DNA from: Hippophae tibetana
Lineage: Eukaryota > Streptophyta > Magnoliopsida > Rosales > Elaeagnaceae
Direction of reading: 5' to 3'
NCBI GenBank assembly: GCA_037013495.1
Contig: CM072805.1
Location: forward strand, 38,807,169 to 38,871,168
Length of the DNA stretch: 64,000 bases
The notes below the pieces were generated by a model. That model saw only the letters and a list, made by a program, of their open reading frames with translations, was not told where the DNA came from and made no database searches. Made by a program: the position numbers and the translations under genes. Positions 9,269 through 22,564 of the stretch are shown here, piece by piece. Each line of letters opens with the position of its first letter. Position 1 is the first letter of the stretch.

Positions 9269-12200
9269 ATGTCTAGGGAAAGATCTAAAAGACACAATCT
9301 GCCTTCGGCTGAAGAGGTAGGCTTACTTTTCCTATTTATAATACGAGCTTCCTTACCTATAATTTGGATAGAAAACTCATCATATACATACTCATAAGAT
9401 TTGGAGGAAAGAAACTTCCAATTTGTTGCTCGCGTTATCGAAAATGACTGAACTATACGAGTCAAATAACAACTCATAGGGTTTTTTTCTTTTCTTTTCA
9501 CGACAATATATATTAGACGAAATTTGCAAGATTCAAGAATTTGATCCAGTTCCTTGTATCTCTTTAGGTAGTATTATTATGCTGAATTTGATCAGTGTTT
9601 TTTTGTGATTTTTTCATATTGAAATTCGATAAACTGGAGACAAATTATTCTTATTTATTGTTTTTTAGTACTGAGGTCAGAGATTTTTAAGCTTCACTTA
9701 TTTGGTTTTTAATGTCATGGATTCTTATCGCTGTTGCGTTATTAGTGTCATGCCACATGGTTTTCCTATCAGTTATTGTTGGTTGGATGGATGAGGAATG
9801 GTGACTTTCAATTATGTTACTTCTTTTTCGGTTTTCTTTCTATTTGCAGACTATCCAGAAACTAAAAAAAGTCGTAGAGGATGGTAATCCCTATGGAGCT
9901 CAACAAATGTACAAATCTATCAGTACAAGGTATAAAAACTAGTTTTAACTGTAGTTTTTCCTTGTGTTAAAGGAAACCCTACCTTTTCAAGCAAAACGAG
10001 AGAAGAGGAAGACAAATCATCTATGAAATAAATACGTTGTTCTATATATGCACACACCCATATTAATATTTTGATACATGCTTTATTAATATCCACTCGG
10101 TTGTATATATTTGCTAGTTGGTAAAATATCCAGTAGTTTTCTGTGGACTTCAGACGCATTCTTTGAATTAAAGTTTTACCACACTAGTAATTTTTCTTCT
10201 AGCACATAACAAATTGTCCTTAATAATTTATTCGAGTATTAATGCTGACATAATATGCATACTATGTGGCAGATATGTATCTGCTCAGAGGTATTCTGAA
10301 GCCTTGGATATCCTTCATTCAGGTGCTTGCATCCAGTTGGAACATGGACAGGTCATACTCTTACATGATGCTTAAATTATACCTATAAGCATATATATGC
10401 AGAATATGTTCCCTTTAATTGAGATATACTTCTATATTTTACAAGTGTAGTATCTACAGTTGACCTAGAATCAGGTTTGAAATATATTGTTTTCGATGAC
10501 TGAGTTGTGATCTAAATCTATTTTGTAAGCCCAGTTCTGTTGGAGTTAGTATGTGCATTATTGTCCATCTACACATGATTACTATTCTTAATTTTGTAAT
10601 TCTTTGAATTCTAAAGTATAATGCAGAACTGTTATCACTATGTCTTGTCTTTATTAGTTATCCAGAGAAGATATCCTGAAATATTATGATATTTGTATAC
10701 AAAAACATGTAATTTCTTTCCATATATACATTTGAAACATAGTTTGCATAGATGACTAGAAATGAAAAAACTTTCAGGTTACTTGTGGAGCAGAGCTGGC
10801 TGCACTGTTTGTGGACACACTTATCAAAGGAATAGTTCCTTGCAACGATGAAAGTGTTGGTTAGTTTTTATAAAGTGATGCAATATTAAACGTTTATCAG
10901 TTGTCATTTGGTAGATTTATAGCTATTTCTGGGATTCTACATTATTTATTTTCAATATTTTGTCCTTTGATTTCTTATATGTTGTACTGGTAAATGTATT
11001 CTGAGAGTAATCGAAGTTGCTTACTGGTTCCTTTGTCATTTTGTTGTACTTTCTTTTTTCGTCACCATGTATCTTTAGCATTTCTATTGATGCTTTTCTT
11101 TGAACCTTTGTGATTATTATAAATATATTTGTTAGGTCGTGTCAGGGAAATTTACAAGAAGTTTCCTCAGATTCCAATCCCACAATGTTTAGATGATCAT
11201 GATGATGATGACATGCAAAAAGTTTCTGAAGCACTTGGAGCGGCAAGAACACGAGTAGAAGGCTGCTCATCGTTTTTAAAAGCTGCTATTAAGTGAGAGT
11301 TTTACTAAAATCAAACATAAGCATCTAGTAATCTAGATGGGTGTCTAACCATTCTTTTCATTTCTTCAGGTGGTCTGCACAGTTTGGAGCGCCCAAGCAT
11401 GGTTCTCCAGCTGTTCATGTTATGTTGGCTGACTATATATATTCTGAATCTCCAGAATTGGTAGGTTTGGGAACAAATTTTTAACTTAAAGTATGGTCGT
11501 TGTTTCTTCTATTTAATTAACTGATGGTGTAATACTTGCTTTTCCAGATTCAATGTTTTGATGATTGTTGAGGGATAAAAATTATAAAGCTGATGTAGTG
11601 TATTCAAATTATATTTATGTTATTAAGGACCCTATAAGTCAATTAAATTTCCCTCACATTGCATCTTGTCTGAATTGACTTTATGTTGATGCAACCAATC
11701 TCAGTTGAGATTTTTCCTGATAAATTTGTTTAATTAAATACCTTCTTTTGAAGTTTTCACATCATTGGAATATCAAATGCCCAAGAATTGCATCTTTTCT
11801 TAATAATATGTGCGAACTAAAGTTGAATGCAATTTATCCATTGTCGTTTTAATTAATTTTATTTGGAAATTCATGTATTTTGCAATCATGTTTCATTGAG
11901 AGTCTTCCTCTCTGAAATTACTGCTGGATGATTGATTGGGAATAAACCAGTTGGTTTTTAGGCTCTTTTGGTCCAAATAGGGCAGATTCTAATTTACTTA
12001 TTTATCCTCATTTTATGATAAATCATTATCCTCATTTTATGATAAATCATTATCCTCATTTTATGATAAATCATTTTCTCTGTATTAAAATTTTTCCAGC
12101 GTATTTGTGTGTATTAATAGTTTCAAGATTTGCTGGATTTATTTACTTAAAGAAATCTTGCGCGTTTTTGAAATTATTCTATCACTCTTCTTTGTTATGC

Positions 12201-14622
12201 ACTTATGCATGTGTAAGTGGATAATTCTAAAGTCGGATTTCCTTCTTTAAAGTATCAAGGGAACACTACTTACTTTGTTGACATTTCTGCAGGACATGGC
12301 CAGAGTTTCATACCATTTTGTAAGAGGAAATGACACACAAAAGTTTGTTTCTGTTGTAGTTAATTTTATGGGGAAGGTTAGCATTGTTCTAGCCTTTTCT
12401 TCAGCATTTATATTGCTCCATTTCTTGATTTCAATAGTCAACATTTTTTGAAAAGAATTCAATGGTTGACATGATGCATGCAATTTGTATAATTATTTCT
12501 GGTTGAAATTATGTGTGATGACTTCTTTTAGCTCTATTGCTGTAATTGCTCTTTCAATTGAATGTGGTAGTTTTTATATTTTTCTTCAATGGAGGCTTTC
12601 CCATGTCCCTACAGTTCGGTGGTATGTGTCTATTATTTTTAGCTAGAAATCTTTGTTGTATTTGCTAATTATAAATTTTATATACCCTGTAACTTTACTC
12701 TTTCCTTTTCCAGAGCAATAAGCATAGTAAAAAGAGTTTTGCATAATGCAATTATATGGAAAATTCTATGCCATTATAATTGACTTTTTGATTCAGTTGC
12801 ATTTGTTTGCTCGCAGCAGTCTTACCCACATTTTTGGGTGGGGTGGTTTGGCTTCTAATATACCATATATGATTCTTTACTGGATAGTTTGTAAGATTTT
12901 TGTACTTGATCATGCAGTGTTATCCAGGAGAAGATGATTTGGCCATTGCACGGGCGATCTTAATGTAAGATCACGTACAAACTAGATGCTTATGAGGTTT
13001 TTTCTGTTTTATCACCATATAATTTTGGGACCATGCAACTTTTGTTTATATATCATACAAGCTAGCTATTATTGCAAAGCCCATGGTCAGTGACTCAGTT
13101 GTATATTAAATTTTCATAAAATATCTTTTGTACGTAAATATTTCTGAGCTCATTTCTGGACTAGAAATTTTGAATTCTTATAATTGTGGTTCTGAAGTTT
13201 ATTGCTATCTATATTTTATGTCAATTGGTTGGTCAAGAGGCATACATATGTTTAGTATTTAACCTATTCTTTTTATTTTGAGAACTTATAGCGTTGAAAT
13301 CCTTCTTGTAGTATTATTGTTACACTTAGCATGAACAATTTTTTTTTTTTTATGTAGGTATTTATCTCTAGGTAATCTGAGAGATGCTAATCAATTCATG
13401 GATGAAATTAGCAAGCAAGTTGAACGTGAGAAGCTTGAATTCCCCAAAACAGATTTGATGCAGTTCATCATTTATCTTCTACCAACGTAAGTTTCATATT
13501 ACATTTTTGTTTGTAATTTTATTTCCCATCCATTGGTTGTGAATGCCAAATCCAAATAATCATATAGACATGAACGTTTGGATTATGCATTTTGAGAACC
13601 AAATACACTATACGTCTATTTCTGTTCCTTTTGCTATTCTCTTCACTTTCTGAAATTTTTGACACTTTTGCCACTGATCTTAGGCAGCAGGTGTTAGCTG
13701 CTTTAGTATGACATTTTTTTCCCATTATTATCCCCGGGGATAGCTGAATTTTATGTACTCAATAGGAAACTTCCACATATATAGTTCATATTTGCAGGAT
13801 GCAGAGAGATTCTCTGCCTCTTTTTAACATGTTGAGAGCAAATTACAAAGCAGCTTTAGACAGAGAACCTATATTCCATGAGGTGGGCACTTTTCTTTCT
13901 TGTCAAAATGTTACTTAACTTTTCTTGACCTTATTCCCCTTCTTTTTAATTGTTGGGTTTTGCAAATTACGTGCATTATATTCTGACAAGATGATCATAT
14001 TGTAGTTGCTAGAAGATATTGCGGAAAAGTTCTATAATGTACGACGGAGAAATCCTATGCAAGGAATGTTCGGAGATATCTTTAAGGTCATTATGCATTA
14101 CCTTATACCATTTCTACTTTGCTACAACATATGAATATAGATTTGGAAATTCTGGATGATGAAGACTAAAAAGACAATGAAGAAAATCAATTAAATGTTT
14201 TCTGGATACCTGGCTTCACACGGCTCAGAGCCTATAGTGTTGTCATCATCTGTCGCTATATTTGTTCCTTTAATTTGGAAAGAATTTTGTAAATACAACA
14301 AAAATAACATCCTCAAAATTTATAATTACAAAACAACACTCCTTATGTCTGTCTCATGTATTTTCTTTATTTAAAAATAGTTTGGCACATAATTTAATTT
14401 TGAATGCCGTTCATTTGGATACTATTTAAATTGAACTATAGTCATTCATTTAAATGTTAAAAGTCATCTAATTAGATTTCATTCAATATTATTGGAGTAT
14501 TATTTTTATTGTTAAGTTGTAGAGATTTTTTTTTTGTAATTTCCGAAGAAATTGGGAGAGTCTGCTTTTCTCTTTTGTTTATAATCATTGAATTGGTTCT
14601 TATTTTGCAGATGACGGGGTGA
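9269..14622 (+). CDS. GET4: GET4, Guided Entry of Tail-anchored proteins factor 4
   Basis: I assembled twelve exons: 9269-9316, 9850-9929, 10273-10351, 10778-10859, 11136-11292, 11370-11460, 12293-12376, 12918-12964, 13358-13486, 13798-13882, 14006-14086, 14611-14622. They total 975 nt, 324 residues, the usual length for plant GET4. All introns are GT-AG and phases match at every junction. Family motifs seen in order: MSRERSKR start, [161 protein letters not shown]4 is an all-helical cytosolic protein that, with its partners, passes tail-anchored membrane proteins to the GET3 ATPase for ER insertion. The last coding exon has only four codons (Met-Thr-Gly-stop). Intron 6 contains a perfect 24-bp tandem triplication. 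Confidence 0.93.
12003..12074 (+). repeat. Perfect 24-bp tandem repeat, three copies, in GET4 intron 6
   Basis: The unit TATCCTCATTTTATGATAAA plus TCAT (24 bases) occurs three times head to tail without a mismatch. Because 24 is a multiple of three it makes a spurious repeating open frame, which is not a gene. Confidence 0.9.
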
Positions 14623-15670
14623 TATGAATCAAAATTGTAATGTTTTCCAGTGTTGATAAATCTGGTAATGTTGCTTATTGTGCTTTTTGGAGGATCTACA
14701 TTCAACAAGCTGTTTCGATGATTTGTAGGTGTTTCTGATAGTTGCAGTATTCCGTCAGCATCTCTGCAAAACACTTCCATTGGAAACAATTTTATCCCTT
14801 CTATTTTTCTTTTTTCTTTTTATCATTTGAAATATTTTGGAGTATCTTGCCATTGTACAAGACAGAGAGCATCCTGTTGTAGTCGCAGGGGATAATTTTT
14901 TTTTATGATAACTTATTGAAGATTATTATTGTTATTATTATTATATATATATATATTATAAGAGTCCTTTTTTTTATTAATCTCATATATTGTTTTTCCT
15001 CCGCAGAGCACGGAGCAGTAACATTTAGATTTAATTCACCTAATTTAAAGAAACTAAGCGCGCATGGCATGTCCTATTCTGTTCGATTCACAAAATTAAA
15101 ATTACCTATTAGTAAAAGTATCAATTTTATGGGAATAAAAAACTAGGAATATGAATTATATTATGTTTGGTAGTTACTATGGATTAAGTAGAATTAATTA
15201 ATTCTTTTTCTAGATTTTTTTTTAAAATACATCGAACTCTAGCAATAATGACAGATTGTTAGGAATTAAGAGAACTTTTGGTAAAATATGTATTAAAATT
15301 ATAATATGTTAGGGAAAGGAATAATTATACTTCTTATTCATAGAATTCATATTCATTTGTGATTCACCTAATAGTATTGCTATAAAATTCACCCCTTTAT
15401 TTCAAACTACATGTTCAAATTAGATAAAATAATATTTTATTAAATAAAATTCATATTTCTTCTCAAAGTAAATTTGTGTTCTATATACCAAGTATAACTT
15501 GCATGGTAAACAAAATATACAATGATAGTACTGCGTCGGAATATATTATCTTAAATCCAGTCCATAAACTAATAATAGCAGAGCATATAGCTCATTTTCA
15601 CATCTGGTCGAGAAAAAAATGCAACTCTGAAGTGCATTTTGTTTAAAATAAAACAAGATAGTGTAATATA
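14623..15670. other. Intergenic between the 3' ends of GET4 and the ureidoglycolate-lyase-like gene
   Basis: The two genes converge here. The first few hundred bases are the likely GET4 3'UTR. ATT/TA microsatellites lie at about 14,925-14,960. I see no coding frame of any family. Confidence 0.4.
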
Positions 15671-18162
15671 TTATTCTTTAATTAAGAAAAACACTCCGTT
15701 TTGCTCGATGAAGTCGTGAGACGTGTGATCAACGACCTACATAAAGAGGGAAAAAAACGTAGTCATGTTTCAATCTCTGGTACACTTATACCGTACAAGT
15801 GGTAGGTACATTCACAAATGTACAAAGACACATTATTGCTCTGAATAGAGCATGGATCCATGTGTTAGACATTTCACCTAGCAAAACTTCTAAATTGAGC
15901 AGAGAATGGCCAAGTACCTCAGCTGCGTGAGAAGAAAACTGAAAACTGGCTTATGGAACCATTTGGCCATTGAAGAAAAAAGAATTGAATTCATAATTTG
16001 ATTAAAAATACGAAGAGAAGGACACATAACCATAACATATAAGTAGGTATAATCAGGAGATATCAGCAATTGTAAGTTTCAAACAAAAACAGAATTGGAG
16101 TTTGGATGGTATGGGACTCAAAACAGTGCTAACGGTCATACATCTAAAAAAATGCATTCTTAAACCGAATGTGGATAGTCAAGATCAATTAACTTATAAG
16201 TAAACATGCTATAACATAGATCCTTGTAACTGTTCTAACCTTGTTAAAACAAACACTACTTTCTGATAGACCATAAGTTAGATTCATAAACCAAGCAATC
16301 TCTACAACTAAAGATAATTTGGCCAAAAAAGACATAAAATAAAAGTCAGTTATTGATAAGATAGCAAATGCACTAAGAAAACATTAACATTATTTCAACT
16401 TGGTCATGGAGGAGTGAATCGAGAGAGCAACAAGCTTACGTTGGTATTGCTCAACTCCAAGTTGTAAAAATCCATTGCATCTGCCTTGAATATAGGGCCT
16501 GCATGCCATGTTCCACGGTTAAGCTTGAGAAATTTAGTACCTGCAACTTTGAAAACCTGGATATCCTCAACACGAGGAGGCACATAGAAGTGACCACAGG
16601 GAGACCGAACAATGTTGTTACTGTTAGCTTTACTATCCTTAATTTCACTTGCATCCAAAATGGATGGCTTGGCCACTCCAAGATACCAATCATGCCCTCC
16701 AACTGAGCCAAGACATTGGGTCACACTAGCATGGTGTGTAATCTTCCAAAACTTTAGAGGCCTATCCTCAACATGCATAATGTAGAACCTGGTTTACATC
16801 CATTATGAAATTAACCATTAGTGAAACTGAAAACTACCAAATAAATTGTAAACAACTTAGTGCACGATTGGATGCAAAGAACAAAAGTGTTTTTATAGAC
16901 TAAAGCTTTTTTTATGAATTTGGAGTAAAAATGGAAGTGCTTTTAACTGTTGATCTGTTCTTTAGATACTTTAAGTGCTTTTTTAGAAGTAAGTCCCCTT
17001 CTCAAAAAAGCACTTCTTTAAAAATATATGGACCGACCAATGTAGTTAATTTTTTTCAAAAAATTCCCACATTTATCCTTAAATATGCATTTTCAAAATA
17101 ACAAAAATATCAAAACTTATTTATCCTAATACATTTTTTTACCAAAAGCATAACTACTTCTATTGAAACAGCCTTTAATCTAAAAAATTATAGAACTACC
17201 ATTGAAACACCACTATTAGGCTAGAAACTTCTAAAACTACTGTTGAAAAAAATCACTTGTGTAATGCATCCAAACAACTCTTTAGCCTCAAAATTTACAT
17301 AGAGCGAACAGGCATATGTAATTCACTCGAAATTTACAATTCCATTACCATTGAATGCCTATTGCAGAGATTATCACCATAACATGGTGTTACAAATACT
17401 CTTCATTTGGAAAAAATAAAATAAACTTATTTGAATGTGTTTTGGAAAATTGCTTCATATCACTTGAAATATTCATTGAAATTCTCTAAGTAAGAGTTTT
17501 CAGGAAATTCTCTAAAAGCAATAAAGTTAATTCCAATTCTTTCACACTAGTAAACGAAAAACTTACAATTCTTAGACAAGCTCTAATATAAGGTTTAATG
17601 GTTAAGAAATATAAATGAGTTGTTAGATATAACTCCCACAAATTTAAACATTTAATAGAAATGATTTTCCAATAACTTATAGTATGAAGTTTGATGGGAC
17701 TTGGGAAAAAATGCCTAATATTAGGTACAATCTTAGTACAATTTTACAATGGCTTAGCTTTTAAAAGAATAAATGCCTAATATTTCTACCATAATTGCAT
17801 AACATAATCACTTTATAAATATATTTTTTATATAAAATAGTAAATATTTTTTCCGTATGTTTAAAAATTTAGTGTAAATATTTTTTTTATAATGTATATA
17901 TATGTTATTTTTGGAGAAGCTGTGAATAATGGACAGAAAAAATAATTATTGGTTTCACTCTCTGATATATAGTAATTGTCTAATTGCCAAACCTGGGAAT
18001 TCCTCGGCTAAGGTCAAGTTGAGCATCCCGAGGACCAAATTCATCGCCGTCTGGAGAGGCTTCAACGACTTGACCGTAAGCTTCAAAGCTCGCTAGCGTC
18101 GCCTCTATCGCCTTCAGCTTCATTGGCTCCGCTGATGGCTTCGTCCCGCCTGGAGTCTCCAT
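15671..18162 (-). CDS. Ureidoglycolate lyase/hydrolase-fold protein (At2g35810-like)
   Basis: Three exons: 18162 to 17993, 16788 to 16440 and 15736 to 15671, in total 585 nt, 194 residues. Phases agree (AG|G codon for Arg at junction 1, clean codon boundary at junction 2). Motifs seen: LKAIEATLASFEAYGQVVEA, DEFGPRDAQLDLSRGIPRFY, ITHHASVTQCLGSVGGHDWY, LGVAKPSI, CGHFYVPPRVEDIQVF, KFLKLNRGTWHAGPIF, DAMDFYNLELSNTNVVDHTS, ending FFLIKE. The His-rich cupin-like core (GTWHAGP) fits the AllA/ureidoglycolate lyase fold. Plants carry several of these proteins named ureidoglycolate hydrolase by similarity; the verified plant ureide enzyme UAH is a different family, so the substrate is uncertain. The start at 18162 is the first ATG in frame. 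The donor of intron 1 (AG|GTTTGG) is weak but its frame fit is exact. Intron 1 carries a MITE-like insert. Confidence 0.88.
16858..17282. mobile_element. MITE-like element in intron 1 of the ureidoglycolate-lyase-like gene
   Basis: The left end (GATTGGATGCA, about 16866-16876) and the right end (TGCATCCAAAC, about 17264-17274) are inverted copies with one mismatch. Between them lies about 400 bp of sequence with AAGTGCTTTT/AAAAGCACTT inverted words, and no coding frame. This is the shape of a non-autonomous DNA transposon. The exact ends and target-site duplication are not settled. Confidence 0.55.
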
Positions 18163-19753
18163 TTCTGCAGCTCGTTTGCTCTGGTTGGTTCTTCCCAACG
18201 TGCCAGGGACACAGATAACGATTCGTATTCGTATCTTTCTTTTATTATCATTAGTTAGTTTATAAGTTACGGATATTGCATGAAATATATTTTTAACTTT
18301 TAAAAAATATTTATTTATTTTTATTATAACGTAATTAAATATATATTTTTAATTTTATATGAAAATAAATATATAAGTTATTATCAATAGATTTAAAAAT
18401 AAAATAATTAAATTATATATATTTAATTAATTTTATTTTTAATTTATAAAAAATATATTTATTTTCTTATTTCTTAACAAATATATTTATTTATGTTATA
18501 AAAAATTAACATATTTTTATGAATAAAATTAAAAATATAGCTAAATATATAAATTTGTATAATTAAACTTAAATGGAACTAGTTGTATAAATATAATAAA
18601 TGATGGGTATTATAACAATTAGATATATTTTTTTATCGATAATTATTTTAAAAATTAACATTTTCATAATAATTAATATTATTGTTAATATGAATTATAT
18701 ATTTTTAAAAATAATTATTTGTAAAAATATAGAGTTTGTTTTGATAATAGTCATTATTACTTTAAAAATAATTGATATTTAATATTATATAATAATAATA
18801 ATAATAATAATATTAAAATATAGTTAATAGAGATAATATATATATATATATATATATTACTATAATAATAATAATAATTAATATATCAATAATAACATTT
18901 AAATAATTTATATATTTTATTATAACAATAATAAAATAAATATAAAGAATACCACTCATTATAAAGTCATTTTGTATATTATATTTAATAATTATAAATT
19001 ATAAATATTAAGTAAAAAATAAAAATATATTATTATCATATTTTCATAAATGTTAATTTTATCGAATAATAATAATATTTAAGTTTAAATTATTTTTATA
19101 TATTTTTATTATTATATTAATAAAATAATTACGAAAATATCGTATTAATATTTATTTAAAATAAATTAAATATTATTTTATTTAAATAATATTAAAATAA
19201 TTAATAATATTTCATTATATTTATTATTATAATAAAATTTATCTCTTTTCTATTATAATTAATTTACATATTCATATAATCATACATTTAAATAATGATG
19301 AGATTCAATATATCTTTAAAATATTTACAACAAATATACATCATGATAATTTATATAATAAAGTATCTTAATGATAGTTGCTAAAATTTATTTATAAATA
19401 TTATAAAAAATTATTTTAATAATTTACAGTTAAAAAAGTTAAATTTAAATGATAAAATATACTATAGATAAAATTATATATCATATTTAATTTATTTAAA
19501 ATAATTTGAAACAAAAATATTATTATATTATAAAATAATGGAATAATTTATTGATTATATTTTATTTTTAAAATTTAAAAAAATAATTAAATTAAAAACT
19601 TTTATAATATTACAAAGTTTGATATTAATGTATAATCATTTATTTTGAAACGAATTGTGTCTAGCCCTAATCGCCTTATGGGAACCTTTCTTCTCTTCTA
19701 ACTATGTCATAACTCTAATTTGCTATAGGAGGAAGTAGAGGAAGTGAGGAACC
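18163..19753. other. Extremely AT-rich intergenic stretch
   Basis: From about 18,240 to 19,650 the sequence is almost only A and T, with ATA/ATAATA microsatellites (18,786-18,815) and a TA run (18,836-18,857). It has no coding frame. It separates the divergent ureidoglycolate-lyase-like gene and the PPR pseudogene, so both promoters should lie near its ends. Confidence 0.5.
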
Positions 19754-21243
19754 ATGAGCAACTCCACTACCTCAACTGCTCAACACACAGAAGATCAAAT
19801 CAGTGAGACTATTACAACGATCTTAACTTTTGAAAATACTCCACTTGCACATAATCTCAATCCCTACATTGATGCTAAGTCTTTCCTCTCCAAGAACAAG
19901 TTCGTTGATGCTATGTCTTTCCTTGTCTCTTTCATTGCTTCTGATCGTCAAAATTATCTTCACAAGCTCCTACTCAACCCTGATAGGACCATTCCGAGAC
20001 CCTCCAAATCTCTTCTGGACACTTCTATCGGTGCCTATGTCCAAGCTGGTAAACTCCCAACTTGCTGCTCTGTTTTTTTGCAAAATGAAGCGAATGAATT
20101 ATGCTCCCAATTTGCTCACCTGCAATACTCTTATCAATGATCTAAGAAGTTATCCTTCTACACATTCAATTTCAATGTCAAAAGGTATATTTAAGGATTT
20201 AATTCAATTAAGAGTTTCCCCAAATACAAGTACTTTTAATATTTTGATGTCTGGGTATTGTACTGAGCACAAGTATAAGGAACCTTTTGAGGTTTTTTGT
20301 ACGATGAGTGAGTTTGGGTGTTTGCCTGATAATGTGAGTTATAATGCTATATTGAATGGATTTTGTAAGAGGGGTCAGTTGACAGAGGCTCAAAATTTGT
20401 TGTTGGACAAGAAGAACAGGGGACTCTTACCAAACAGGAACACTTATAATATTTTGGTTTTTGAGTATTGTAAGTTAGGGTGGTTGAAGGAAGCTGCTAA
20501 AGTGATTGAATTGATGACACAAAATAATTTGTTGCCAGTTATTTGGACTTACAACATGTTGATGAGTGGATTGTGTAAAGAAGGTAAGATTGAAGATGCT
20601 TTTAGACTTCGAGCTCAGATGGAGAATCTTAAGTCGTTGCCTGAGGTGGTCACTTATAATACATTGATTAATGGGTGGTTTGAGTGGAGCAGGAGTAAGG
20701 AGGCATTCGGGTTGTTTGATAACATGAGTGATAAGGAAGTGAAACCAAATGTAGTTACTCACAACATAATAATCAAGTGGTTTTGAAAGGAAGGGAGGAT
20801 GGGCCAAGCTACTAATGCTGCATGCAAAATGGAAGAAAATGGTTTCTCTCATGATTGTGTTACATATAATACTTTGATCAGTGGGTACTGTAAAGCGAAT
20901 CAAATGGAAGAAGCATTTAATGCAATTTCTTAGTGGGCTTTTTGCTGCTGATAGGATAGAGGAAGCTGAAGAGCTTATGTCAAAAATTATTGAAATGGGA
21001 ACATTACCTGAGCCAACTTTTGAAATGGCCAAGGAGCAAGATGTCGTGGCTCATGAAACACTTTTGGAACCTGTTTCAAGTTCTATTGTTTATACAGAAA
21101 AGATCAGTGAGCTGTGTTCTCACGGGAAATACATTTTTGAAGAAATGAAAAAACAAGGCATCCTTGTAAACAAATCTATCTATATCAGTCTCATGGATGG
21201 GTTGATTAAAAGGCATAAAAGCATATCATGGGCTGCTTTATGA
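19754..21243 (+). pseudogene. Broken P-class pentatricopeptide repeat (PPR) gene
   Basis: The frame starts at ATG 19754 and runs for about 100 codons to a shift near 20,050-20,058; the homologous reading continues in the second frame (QLAALFFCKMKRMNYAPNLL). PPR motifs of about 35 residues follow, recognisable from VSYNAILNGFCKRGQLTEA, NTYNILVFEYCKLGWLKEA, WTYNMLMSGLCKEGKIEDA and VVTYNTLINGW. At 20784-20786 a TGA stands where the repeat pattern expects Cys (IIKWF-stop-KEGRMGQA). One more PPR follows, then a TAG at 20931, a further frame change and apparently a missing block, and a degenerate C-terminal part to 21243. Intact P-class PPR proteins bind organellar RNA in mitochondria or plastids. 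With at least two frame changes and two stops this copy is very likely dead. Confidence 0.85.
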
Positions 21244-22560
21244 TGGTGATATTACTGTTCTTGAAAATGTCTTTTGTGAAGAGCCAGCCTTATCAAGATT
21301 TTCTCCATGACTTTTATAGCAATGGCATTGACGAGGAGTGAGGTACATCTTTTTTTTCTTTTATGGCAAGCTTGGCAGCACATGGTTCTAATATGAGAAA
21401 CTTTTATATATCTTTTCCCCCATTTCTTTCTTTCTCACAAATTTCTAGTGATGAATGATGACCAAAAAGAATGCTTTTGAAGTGCTCAGAATCCGCATTT
21501 ATGTTTATATTGTATGGGGAAAACCAGGCATATCCTAAGGCTAGATGCAACTTGTAAAGGGCCTAAATTCTTTAACAAGCTCATAAATTTCTGCCTAAAG
21601 TGTATTAGGATTGGTATAGCTGAATAAATGATGCTAGATTCGGTAAAGTTTCTATTTTATCCATTGCTTATGGGTAAAATTATGGATTGGTCCTCATGAT
21701 TTACCTGCTTCTTGAATTTGATCCCTCAACTATTAGTGAACTGTAATGTACTCCACATAGTTTGAAATTGTAGTAAAATTTAATCCAATGATAAGAGTTA
21801 CTGCCTCCAATAGAACTAGTAATAAAATGAGGTAACTCTACTCCTCTAGTTTATGGGTATAACAAGGATTGCTTGTTTGATTCGATGCTAATGTGTTATT
21901 ATATTTGATGCAGAGATATAATGTGCACACAGAAAGTGCCCAATGTTTTATTTAGAGAAGGAATAAAATATTAGGACTCTTTTTTGAGGTTTAGACGCAA
22001 GATGAAGACAAGAATGACGACCCAATACAGACATCAGTAACTGCAAAATTAGTAATGAGCTTATTGATAAATTTTGACTCTAATGTACTACAGGTGGGAG
22101 AATGTTCTCAACCAACTGGGACACAACAAAGCATGGCACGGTTTGGAGAATGTAAAATGAAAGAAGTCCCACATAAATTATGAATGATGAGACATTTGAC
22201 TCTATAAGTACCTATAGCCAGATGGAAAGGGAATCAAATATTGAGTGCAACCCAGTCAAAGATGTAGTTTAGCATGCAGACGGTCTATTACTAGACTTTA
22301 AGATTTCTTGCTAGCTATTTCGATAATTCATACTAACCTTTGTTTTGACTGTGGGAATTTAACATTGCTTTATGAAGGTGAAGACCATTTCATGAAGTTG
22401 TTTCACATGTCAATCAGGTATATTTTGAGTGTTGGTTACATAAATTACAAAAAATGGGTTAATGGGATGGGTGCATATTTTTAAAATTCAGATATGTTAT
22501 TTGGAGTACAATTACTACCAATTGCATTGGCATGAGAATGTGTGTTGGATAAACTATAAG
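21244..22560. other. Intergenic, transposon-like fragments
   Basis: Downstream of the PPR pseudogene I see no intact frame. At about 22,150-22,215 an AGTCCCACAT word followed by TATAAGTACC resembles the promoter part of some plant LTR elements, but no matching second LTR was found. Confidence 0.3.
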
Positions 22561-22564
22561 GGTC

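Noticed and set aside
12015..12224. Open frame with a repeated peptide in the GET4 region
   Set aside because: It is made by a 24-bp tandem repeat in intron 6 and has no family match.
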